From positions 1 through 6,918 of the forward strand of contig JBAQKP010000235.1 in NCBI GenBank assembly GCA_049301135.1: 6,918 bases of DNA. Direction: 5' to 3'. Positions 1 to 5,597 of the stretch are shown here, in pieces. The DNA comes from JAYXXU01 sp049301135 (GTDB lineage Bacteria > Pseudomonadota > Gammaproteobacteria > Pseudomonadales > Moraxellaceae). The notes below the pieces were generated by a model. The model was given only the letters and a program-made list of their open reading frames with translations. It did not search any database and was not told where the DNA came from. How positions within the stretch are numbered: position 1 is the stretch's first letter; each line of letters begins with the position of its first letter. The translations under genes and the position numbers were made by a program.

Positions 1-987
1 ACCAAAGCAAAAGCCGACGCCGAACGCAAAGCCCAAGCTGATGCCCAAACCAAACGTGATGCCGACCGCAAAGCTCAAGCTGAGGTACAAGCTAAACGTG
101 ACGCCGAACGCACATCCCAAGCTGACGCTCAAGCCAAACGTGACACTGAACGCAAAGCGCAAGCTGAGGCACAAGCTAAACGTGACGCCGAACGCAAAAC
201 CCAAGCTGACGCTCAAGCCAAACGTGACGCCGAACGCAAAGCTCAGGCTGATGCTCAAGCCAAACGTGACGCTGACAGACAAGCGCAACGCGATGCACAG
301 GCCAAACGCGACGCCGAACGCAAAGCCCAAGCCGATGCTCAAGCCAAACGTGATGCTGAACGCAAAACCCAAGCTGACGCTCAAGCCAAACGTGACGCTG
401 ACCGCAAAGCCCAAGCCGATGCACAAGCTAAACGTGATGCTGACAGACAAGCACAACGTGATACACAGGCCAAACGCGATGCCGACCGCAAAGCCCAAGC
501 TGACGCTCAAGCCAAACGCGACGCCGAACGCAAAGCCCAAGCCGACGCTCAGGCCAAACGTGATGCCGAGCGACAAGCACAGCAGGACAACCAACGCGAA
601 TCCGAACGAATCGCTCGGGAAGAAGCCAACAAACGCGCTGCCCAAGACGAAGCCGCAGCCGCCAAACGCGCCGAACAAGAAGAACGGCAACGCCAAGCAC
701 GCGCCAGCCAAGCGATGGTCGGACAGTTTAAAAACGAAATCCAGCGCAAAGTCGGTAATAATTGGCGTGGTGCACAGGACAACAGTTTTAGCGCATCCGC
801 GCGGATTACCATGAATGCTAGCGGTCAAGTGCTCTCAGTCGTGATCACCAAATCTAGTGGTGATCCACAAGCCGATGCACAACTGCGCGCGGCGATTGAG
901 CGCTCCAGCCCTTTACCCGTGCCTGATGATGCTGAAGTCTTCCAAAAAAACTTCAGGTCAATCACCCTGAATTTTAAATCGGAGTAG
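1..987 (+). CDS. tolA: TolA, 3' part (cell envelope integrity protein; N-terminus outside window)
   Basis: Frame 1 is open from the first base to TAG at 985-987, giving 328 residues with no start in the window. TolA is an inner-membrane-anchored protein whose long periplasmic helix (domain II) reaches Pal and TolB, using the proton-motive force through TolQ/TolR. The TolQ/R-binding membrane anchor is missing here because the window begins inside domain II. Window residues 2-197 are a 14-residue repeat of the type QAKRDAERKAQADA, followed by a less regular Arg/Gln/Glu/Ala-rich helix to about residue 236. Residues 239-328 form the C-terminal domain III: it starts MVGQFKNEIQRKVGNNW, carries the beta-strand segment SARITMNASGQVLSVVI, and has the ending typical of TolA/TonB-like domains. 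It has no cysteines, unlike the E. coli domain. The tolB start follows four bases after the stop. Identification rests on domain III, repeat composition and synteny; I am confident. Confidence 0.93.
   Translation, partial: TKAKADAERKAQADAQTKRDADRKAQAEVQAKRDAERTSQADAQAKRDTERKAQAEAQAKRDAERKTQADAQAKRDAERKAQADAQAKRDADRQAQRDAQAKRDAERKAQADAQAKRDAERKTQADAQAKRDADRKAQADAQAKRDADRQAQRDTQAKRDADRKAQADAQAKRDAERKAQADAQAKRDAERQAQQDNQRESERIAREEANKRAAQDEAAAAKRAEQEERQRQARASQAMVGQFKNEIQRKVGNNWRGAQDNSFSASARITMNASGQVLSVVITKSSGDPQADAQLRAAIERSSPLPVPDDAEVFQKNFRSITLNFKSE
4..591 (+). repeat. 42-bp tandem repeat array inside tolA (14 units)
   Basis: Fourteen consecutive 42-bp units start at 4, 46, 88, 130, 172, 214, 256, 298, 340, 382, 424, 466, 508 and 550. 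Each encodes 14 residues on the pattern Q-A-K-R-D-A-E/D-R-K-A-Q-A-D-A. The first (KAKADAERKAQADA) and last (QAKRDAERQAQQDN) are the most diverged. The array may continue to the left of the window. Fourteen residues are two heptads, consistent with a long charged helix or coiled coil. Units differ mostly at third codon positions, so the protein period is kept while the DNA drifts. Because 42 is a multiple of 3, other reading frames also stay open through the array and give spurious ORFs on both strands. Confidence 0.93.
981..984 (+). promoter_or_regulatory. Shine-Dalgarno of tolB overlapping the end of tolA
   Basis: GGAG lies immediately before the tolA TAG, seven bases upstream of the tolB ATG at 992. 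The tolA stop sits between this site and the start, an arrangement that fits translational coupling of tolB to tolA. Confidence 0.75.
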
Positions 988-991
988 CCCC

Positions 992-2278
992 ATGAAATTC
1001 AACCTATTGGCGGTCAGTCTATTCGCGGTGGTGGCCAGTCTATCCAGTGTCCTGCCCGTGACTGCGCATGCCGAACTTCAGATCGAAATCGCCAAATCGT
1101 TTGCCGAAGCGCCCAAAGTTGCCATCGTACCGTTTGAGGCCGATCAAACACTACACCCGATCATCACCGCCAACCTGAATCGCTCTGGTCAATTGAGCAG
1201 CGCCAGCAGCCTGCCGGAGCAGCCGACTCGCACCCAAGACATTAACCTCGCCGCGTGGCAATCTGCTGGCGTGCCGTATGTGGTAGTCGGTCGGGTCAGT
1301 GCGGTGGCATCTGGCTTTGAAGTCCAATACGAACTGATGGATATCCAAAAAAACACCCGTCTGCTTGGTGAAAAAATCAACGTGCCCGCCAATCGGATGC
1401 GCGAAGCGGCGCATTTGATTTCGGACAAAATCTATCAAGCGCTGACCGGCGTCGCGGGTGATTTTTCCGGTCGGATTGCCTATGTGCTACGCGACCGTAA
1501 AAATGGCAAACCGTTTTTTACCCTACAGATCGCCGACTCAGACGGCCAGCAACCACGCACTGTATTGGAGTCGGTTGAGCCGATTTTGTCACCGACGTGG
1601 ACACCTGATGGCCGCAAACTGGCCTATGTCTCATTTGAAACCGGTCGGCCAGCGATTTATCTGCAAGATCTGGCCAGCGGCGAGCGTGAAACGTTGGCAC
1701 AGTTTAAGGGCTTAAATGGTGCGCCGTCGTTTTCACCAGATGGCAAACAAATGCTGCTCACCGCGTCTAAGGACGGCAATCCCGAAATTTATTTGATGAA
1801 TTTGGCCAGCAAAAGCGTGCAACGCCTGACCAATGACAGTGCGATTGATACCGAAGCACGGTTTGCGGCGGATGGTAAATCTTTTGTATTCACCTCGGAT
1901 CGTGGCGGTACACCACAGATTTATCGCTACAATTTAGACAATTCACAAGTGAAACGTCTGACCTTTAATGGCCGCTTTAATGCGCGCGGCAGCTTAAGCA
2001 AAGACGGCCAGTCGCTGGCCTTGGTACATCGGCAATCCGGCCAACAGTATCAGGTCGGCATTATGGATTTGGCCTCGGGCGTGATCAGTATTTTGACGCC
2101 TACCCCGCTGGATGAGTCACCGAGCTTTTCACCCAACGGCCAGATGGTGGTGTATGCGACCCGTGAACGCGGTCGTGGCATGTTGGCGATTATGTCAACG
2201 GATGGTCGGTTTCGCATGAATCTGCCCAGCCAGTCCGGTGAGGTGCGCGAACCAGCATGGGCTCCGGCATTGCGCTAG
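992..2278 (+). CDS. tolB: TolB, periplasmic beta-propeller of the Tol-Pal system
   Basis: The product is 428 residues, the usual TolB length (about 430). TolB is a soluble periplasmic protein that binds Pal through its propeller and TolA through its N-terminal segment, helping the outer membrane to constrict at division. Residues 1-27 are a Sec signal peptide with a hydrophobic core and cleavage motif AHA, so the mature protein starts ELQIEI, matching the position of the TolA-binding N-terminal strand. Residues about 28-155 form the N-terminal domain (with VAIVPF at 43-48 and YVVVGRV at 96-102). From about 160 to the end come repeated WD40-like PD40 blades: SPTWTPDG (200-207), APSFSPDG (244-251), AADGKSFVFTSDRGG (292-306), SPSFSPNG (376-383) and a final EPAWAP (420-425). 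The start is fixed by a good Shine-Dalgarno seven bases upstream and by the signal peptide beginning directly at this ATG. Nothing is truncated. Confidence 0.97.
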   Translation: MKFNLLAVSLFAVVASLSSVLPVTAHAELQIEIAKSFAEAPKVAIVPFEADQTLHPIITANLNRSGQLSSASSLPEQPTRTQDINLAAWQSAGVPYVVVGRVSAVASGFEVQYELMDIQKNTRLLGEKINVPANRMREAAHLISDKIYQALTGVAGDFSGRIAYVLRDRKNGKPFFTLQIADSDGQQPRTVLESVEPILSPTWTPDGRKLAYVSFETGRPAIYLQDLASGERETLAQFKGLNGAPSFSPDGKQMLLTASKDGNPEIYLMNLASKSVQRLTNDSAIDTEARFAADGKSFVFTSDRGGTPQIYRYNLDNSQVKRLTFNGRFNARGSLSKDGQSLALVHRQSGQQYQVGIMDLASGVISILTPTPLDESPSFSPNGQMVVYATRERGRGMLAIMSTDGRFRMNLPSQSGEVREPAWAPALR

Positions 2279-2462
2279 GCAGCCGCTGCGATTTGACCCG
2301 TGTTGTTTGGCACTGTTTTCGCATGGCAGATCAAGTGTTTTTGCAGGTACGGTCTGCGATGAGGTCACGCTCAATCCCTTAAACAGCCGACCCGATCCAA
2401 GAGATTCATTCAATCGTCAACATCGTCGTAGACCATCGTGTACGGCATTTCCTCTAACAACC

Positions 2463-2466
2463 GGAG
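2463..2466 (+). promoter_or_regulatory. Shine-Dalgarno that sets the pal start
   Basis: GGAG lies eight bases before ATG 2475. The frame is open for about 80 codons further upstream, so this site and the lipoprotein signal that follows are what decide the start. Confidence 0.7.
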
Positions 2467-2474
2467 TATTTTGT

Positions 2475-3056
2475 ATGAATTATAGCCAAATCTTACTGAT
2501 TCCAAGCCTCGCTGTGGCTATCGCTTTAACCGGCTGTGCCAGTAAAAAGCCCGCCACCCCGCCAGCAGGTACGGCGACGGTTACCTCTGACAGTGGCTCA
2601 ACCAATGGTGCAACCACGACCGGCACTGGCAATACCAGCGGCCTGAGCGGTGCAGCGCTTGAAGCGGCCAATGCCGCCAACGCTGCTGCTGAAGCATTAC
2701 GCACAGCATTGGCGACCCGTGTGGTCAACTTCGACTATGACAGCAGCCAACTGTCGCAGAAAGACTTTGCCACCCTGAACGCTCACGCTCGCTATCTGGC
2801 ACAAACCACCGGCGCAAAAGTCACCCTCGCCGGTCACACCGATGAGCGCGGCACACGCGAATACAACATGGCACTCGGTGAACGCCGTGCGCTCGCCGTG
2901 CAGACGTTTTTACTGACCAATGGCGTGACGCAAGGCCAACTTGAAACCGTTAGCTACGGCAAAGAAGTACCGGTGAATGAAGCCACCAGCGAAGCGGCAT
3001 GGGCTGAAAATCGCCGTGTTGAAATCAAATACGATGCGATGCCACCGACACCATAA
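2475..3056 (+). CDS. pal: Pal, peptidoglycan-associated outer-membrane lipoprotein
   Basis: The product is 193 residues. Pal anchors the outer membrane to peptidoglycan and is the mobile partner of TolB and TolA. The hydrophobic stretch LLIPSLAVAIA leads to the lipobox LTGC, with the lipidated cysteine at residue 21; Ala at +2 predicts outer-membrane sorting. Residues 26-58 are a Pro/Thr/Ser/Gly-rich tether, and 60-80 an Ala-rich helix. From about 82 to 187 is the OmpA-like peptidoglycan-binding domain with VNFDYDSSQL (84-93), GHTDERGTREYNMALGERRA (120-139) and NRRVEI (179-184), including the Asp and Arg positions known to bind diaminopimelate. The n-region before the hydrophobic core has no Lys or Arg, which is unusual. 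The start was chosen from the Shine-Dalgarno and the lipobox distance. A 196-bp gap separates it from tolB and a terminator follows, so the cluster ends here without cpoB. Confidence 0.97.
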   Translation: MNYSQILLIPSLAVAIALTGCASKKPATPPAGTATVTSDSGSTNGATTTGTGNTSGLSGAALEAANAANAAAEALRTALATRVVNFDYDSSQLSQKDFATLNAHARYLAQTTGAKVTLAGHTDERGTREYNMALGERRALAVQTFLLTNGVTQGQLETVSYGKEVPVNEATSEAAWAENRRVEIKYDAMPPTP

Positions 3057-3073
3057 TGCCAATCTTGCAAACC

Positions 3074-3108
3074 AAAACGGCTTACGCATGATGCATAAGC
3101 CGTTTTTT
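3074..3108 (+). terminator. Intrinsic terminator after pal, possibly bidirectional
   Basis: An 11-bp perfect stem pairs AAAACGGCTTA (3074-3084) with TAAGCCGTTTT (3096-3106) and runs into a six-T tract (3103-3108). The 11-base loop contains the small inverted element GCAT/ATGC. It starts 17 bases after the pal stop. Read from the minus strand, the same stem ends in four Ts and lies about 40 bases past the end of the hydrolase gene, so it may stop convergent transcription from both sides. Confidence 0.9.
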
Positions 3109-3145
3109 ATTCAAAACCGTCAGCACAAGGCGCTGATGCACAGCT

Positions 3146-4102
3146 TTACTTCGCAGGTAATCCAGCTCGAAACGCCAAATAATCTGTCGCGGTTTGTTTA
3201 ACATCTTCTAACATCGGCAAATGTCCGATCCCCTGCATATACAACAATTGCGAATTGGGCATCAGCGCATGCAGAATTTCACCAGCTTTTGGACTGAGCA
3301 AGCGATCTTCCGTACCCCATACGATCAGCGCAGGCGCAGTGATCTGCTTAGCACGCTCCTCAATAGGGTCATTGCTGATTTGCTCAAAAATCTGTGCTTC
3401 TAGCGCCCGATTGTCGATACTTGGCTGTGCCATCACTGCCAGCATCGGTGCAGGGACATACGGTGGCTCACTCATCGCCATCTCATAGACCCGCTGATAA
3501 TCCTCAACCGTACTGACCAACAACGGGAACACACCGGTTTTGGCCTCGATCTCAAACGCCTCGGCTTTGGGCGCACTCCAGACGCCACCTGGATCTAACA
3601 ACCACAAGCTTTGTACCTGCTCGGGATAACGTGCCGCATACGCCAATGCAATATGCCCACCCATCGAACTGCCGCCCAGATGTAACTGTTGGATATTTTC
3701 GTTAGGCAACTGCTGCACAAACTGATGTAGACGCTCGGCCTGCGCTGCGGCGCGATAGTCGGCGGGCTGTGGCCGACTCGACTCACCAAAGCCTATATGA
3801 TCCGGCACGATCACCCGATAATGCGAGGTTAACTGTCGTGCAATACGGGTAAAGTTGTCTTTATTAGCGCCAAAACCATGCAGCAGCAACAGCGGCTCGC
3901 CTTGCCCACCGATCAGATAATGATAGCGTGTGCCATCTGGCAAGCTGAGTTGCCGATGCTCTAAACCAGAAGCACGCCGCTCTAAGTCAATTGCAAACTC
4001 AGTACTCGGCACGGGAAACAGCCAAATCATGGCAAACACACTAGCGATACTGAATAAGATCAGGCCCAATAGCCCCAACAAGCCTTTTTTCATGCGAGTC
4101 AT
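3146..4102 (-). CDS. Membrane-anchored alpha/beta hydrolase, Lip1/Lip3-type lipase/esterase family
   Basis: The product is 318 residues from the chosen start. Residues 7-29 form one hydrophobic N-terminal segment after MTRMKK, an uncleaved anchor or signal, so the enzyme probably faces the periplasm. The alpha/beta hydrolase fold follows: oxyanion-hole motif LLLLHGFGANKDNFTRIARQ (71-90), PDHIGFGESSRP (100-111), nucleophile elbow GGSSMGG (143-149, Ser146), acid Asp266 in WGTEDRLL, and catalytic His294 in GIGHLPM. From memory, this matches the Moraxella/Psychrobacter cold-active lipase group (family V lipases). The substrate, whether triglyceride or a short-chain ester, cannot be read from sequence. 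The open frame extends to an ATG at 4195, but GAGGA eight bases before the ATG at 4102 makes MTRMKKGLL the likely start. It has its own upstream promoter region and converges on the pal terminator. Confidence 0.88.
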   Translation of the reverse strand: MTRMKKGLLGLLGLILFSIASVFAMIWLFPVPSTEFAIDLERRASGLEHRQLSLPDGTRYHYLIGGQGEPLLLLHGFGANKDNFTRIARQLTSHYRVIVPDHIGFGESSRPQPADYRAAAQAERLHQFVQQLPNENIQQLHLGGSSMGGHIALAYAARYPEQVQSLWLLDPGGVWSAPKAEAFEIEAKTGVFPLLVSTVEDYQRVYEMAMSEPPYVPAPMLAVMAQPSIDNRALEAQIFEQISNDPIEERAKQITAPALIVWGTEDRLLSPKAGEILHALMPNSQLLYMQGIGHLPMLEDVKQTATDYLAFRAGLPAK

Positions 4103-4110
4103 ACGCGTTA

Positions 4111-4115
4111 TCCTC
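4111..4115 (-). promoter_or_regulatory. Shine-Dalgarno that sets the hydrolase start
   Basis: On the minus strand GAGGA precedes the ATG at 4102 by eight bases. The two further upstream ATGs in frame (4138 and 4195) would add a charged leader before the membrane segment and lie in or near the apparent promoter, so they are less likely. Confidence 0.7.
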
Positions 4116-4156
4116 AAATCATCATGTTCATTGAGCATCTCGGCTGAGATTGCTGT

Positions 4157-4172
4157 CTTGGTTATAACCAAG
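4157..4172. promoter_or_regulatory. Perfect 16-bp palindrome, candidate operator upstream of the hydrolase
   Basis: CTTGGTTATAACCAAG reads identically on both strands with no mismatch and no spacer. It lies 55-70 bases upstream of the hydrolase start and contains TATAAC, the best -10 hexamer in the region. A dimeric repressor bound here would occlude RNA polymerase. I do not recognise the binding family. Confidence 0.5.
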
Positions 4173-4190
4173 CATGCCGCTGATATGCAA
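4161..4190 (-). promoter_or_regulatory. Candidate sigma-70 promoter of the hydrolase
   Basis: On the minus strand TATAAC (4161-4166) matches five of six -10 bases. TTGCAT (4185-4190) at an 18-base spacing is a weak -35. The -10 lies inside the palindrome. The 109-bp stretch between the two minus-strand genes is otherwise AT-rich (about 4215-4250). Confidence 0.4.
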
Positions 4191-4246
4191 AACAATTCAC
4201 GACAATCGATGATTTGGATTTATTTTTTAAAAGATTATTTAAACTT

Positions 4247-4278
4247 AAAATGCCCCCAAACCACAACGGCTTGGGAGC
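4247..4278 (-). terminator. Intrinsic terminator after the acyl-CoA dehydrogenase
   Basis: Read on the minus strand, GCTCCCAAGCC pairs with GGTTTGGGGGC around the loop GTTGT. This gives an 11-bp GC-rich stem with two G-T wobbles, followed by ATTTT. It begins about 26 bases past the dehydrogenase stop and lies upstream of the hydrolase promoter region, so the two minus-strand genes are probably transcribed separately. On the plus strand no T tract follows. Confidence 0.75.
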
Positions 4279-4304
4279 GTCAATAACCTCAGATTGCGGG
4301 TCGA

Positions 4305-5447
4305 TTAACGACCCAACATGTCACGCGCAACCACTTCTTTCATGATTTCGTTGGTACCGCCATAGATGCGCTGAATCCGTGCATCGACATAGAAGCGCGA
4401 AATCGGATACTCGGTCATATAGCCATAACCGCCGAACAATTGCAGCAGGTCATCCGCCACTTTACATTGAATATCCGTGGCATAGGATTTAACCGCAGAG
4501 GCAGTTGCAGGATCTAACTGACCCGCCATATATTGCTCAATGCACTGATTGACAAAGGCTTGAGTGGCCAGTGCTTCGATTTTGGCTTGTGCCAATACAA
4601 AACGGCTGTTTTGGAATTTACCAATCGCCTGACCAAAGGCCTGACGCTCACCGACATACTGGATGGTCACATCGAGACAACCGAGAATTGCACCGATTGC
4701 AGTGACCGCAATGCCGAGACGTTCACGCGGCAGCTCATTCATCAAATAAGCAAAGCCATTGCCCGCCTCGCCCAGCAACTGATCGGCAGGCACTTTGACA
4801 TCGGTAAAAAACAGCTCTGAGGTGTCTTGTGAATGCAGGCCGATTTTGTCCAGATTGGTGCCTTTGCCAAAGCCTTCCAGATGCGTATCCACCAACAACA
4901 AGGACACGCCTTTGGCACGAGCAGTCGGATCGGTTTTGGCGGCCAGAATCACCAGATCAGCGTGTTGACCGTTCGAAATAAAAGTTTTCGAGCCATTCAG
5001 CAGATAGTGATCACCTTGCAAAATCGCACTGCTGCGCATCGCTTGCAGATCGGAGCCAGCACCTGGCTCAGTCATGCCAATCGCACCAACCACTTCGCCA
5101 GTGACCATTTTTGGAATCCACTGCTGCTTTTGTGCTTCATTGGCGATGTGCAAAATGTACGGCGCACAAATTTCGGAATGCACCGAAATCGCGGTCGACA
5201 ATGAACCATAACCAGCACGCGCCGCTTCTTCGACCAGCATCATCGAATAGTTGGTCGGCACACCATAACCGCCGTATTCTTCTGGCATATCGACGCACAA
5301 GAAGCCGTTTTCACCCAACTGTGTCCACACGTCACGCGGCATAATGCCGGTTTTTTCCCAATGTTCGTAATGTGGGGCAATTTGCTCGGCCAAAAAACGG
5401 CGGAAATTATCACGGAATAATTCAAGATCAGCATCATGAGCTAGCAT
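4305..5447 (-). CDS. Acyl-CoA dehydrogenase, LCAD-like active-site layout
   Basis: The product is 380 residues, the standard length of this FAD flavoenzyme family, which oxidises acyl-CoA to trans-2-enoyl-CoA and passes electrons to ETF. The N-terminal helical domain covers about 1-115. The beta domain carries AIGMTEPGAGSDLQAMRSSA (122-141) and NGSKTFISNG (151-160), both FAD/substrate contacts. The C-terminal helical domain has ERQAFGQAIGKFQ (267-279), LLQLFGGYGYMTEYPISR (334-351) and IYGGTNEIMKE (361-371). Where MCAD-type enzymes have the catalytic Glu (IYEGT), this protein has Gly363. Instead, Glu242 in NELPRERL matches the alternative base of long-chain and isovaleryl-CoA dehydrogenases. 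The exact substrate is unassigned; long-chain or branched acyl-CoA is the inference. AAGGA eight bases before ATG 5447 fixes the start; the frame's extension to 5561 is discarded because it runs through the promoter and has no family match. Confidence 0.93.
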   Translation of the reverse strand: MLAHDADLELFRDNFRRFLAEQIAPHYEHWEKTGIMPRDVWTQLGENGFLCVDMPEEYGGYGVPTNYSMMLVEEAARAGYGSLSTAISVHSEICAPYILHIANEAQKQQWIPKMVTGEVVGAIGMTEPGAGSDLQAMRSSAILQGDHYLLNGSKTFISNGQHADLVILAAKTDPTARAKGVSLLLVDTHLEGFGKGTNLDKIGLHSQDTSELFFTDVKVPADQLLGEAGNGFAYLMNELPRERLGIAVTAIGAILGCLDVTIQYVGERQAFGQAIGKFQNSRFVLAQAKIEALATQAFVNQCIEQYMAGQLDPATASAVKSYATDIQCKVADDLLQLFGGYGYMTEYPISRFYVDARIQRIYGGTNEIMKEVVARDMLGR

Positions 5448-5513
5448 GGCGGGTGTCCTTTGGTTGGATAAAAAGTCAAAAAGGGAAACAAGACAAATAT
5501 ACAGTCGTGCGGG

Positions 5514-5541
5514 ATTATAGGCGATTGATAGATTATGATAA
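5514..5541 (-). promoter_or_regulatory. Sigma-70 promoter of the acyl-CoA dehydrogenase
   Basis: On the minus strand a perfect TATAAT -10 lies at 5514-5519, with TTATCA (5536-5541, four of six) 16 bases upstream. It lies about 67 bases before the start codon. This also argues against the longer reading of the dehydrogenase that would begin at 5561. Confidence 0.6.
5534..5539 (+). promoter_or_regulatory. Possible -10 hexamer of the TrpD2-like gene
   Basis: TATGAT (five of six) lies 58 bases before ATG 5598 on the plus strand, but no good -35 stands at 16-18 bases. It overlaps the -35 region of the divergent dehydrogenase promoter. This is only a candidate. Confidence 0.25.
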
Positions 5542-5597
5542 ACAGCAACACAGGCCAGCACTGCGCTTGTCCTGCCCCTGTTCTAAAGGAAATCTCG

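Noticed and set aside
176..812. Three minus-strand ORFs (82-90 codons) antisense to tolA
   Set aside because: The two across the repeat (176-424, 428-700) have the same periodic cause and give Arg/Val/Leu/Cys-rich nonsense; the one reaching 812 is antisense to the tolA helix end and domain III. None has a ribosome-binding site that I can support.
41..814. A 257-codon plus-strand ORF in the second frame across the tolA repeat
   Set aside because: It is a shadow: the 42-bp period keeps every frame open once one unit lacks a stop. The translation is a monotonous Lys/Pro/Asn/Thr repeat, while frame 1 continues into a clear TolA domain III.
2238..2474. Upstream in-frame extension of pal giving a 272-residue protein
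   Set aside because: It would start inside tolB and place the lipoprotein signal in the middle of the protein. The Shine-Dalgarno and lipobox support the start at 2475.
4103..4195. Longer N-terminus of the alpha/beta hydrolase starting at 4195 or 4138
   Set aside because: The 4195 start would make the palindrome and -10 coding and the leader is unlike the family; the best Shine-Dalgarno belongs to the ATG at 4102.
4298..4314. Hairpin GGGTCG-ATTAA-CGACCC across the dehydrogenase stop codon
   Set aside because: A 6-bp stem with no T tract on either strand. The stronger terminator is at 4247-4278, so this alone is not called a terminator.
5448..5597. A LexA box controlling the TrpD2-like gene
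   Set aside because: The only CTGT (5578-5581) is not followed by ACAG at eight bases, and no other match was found.
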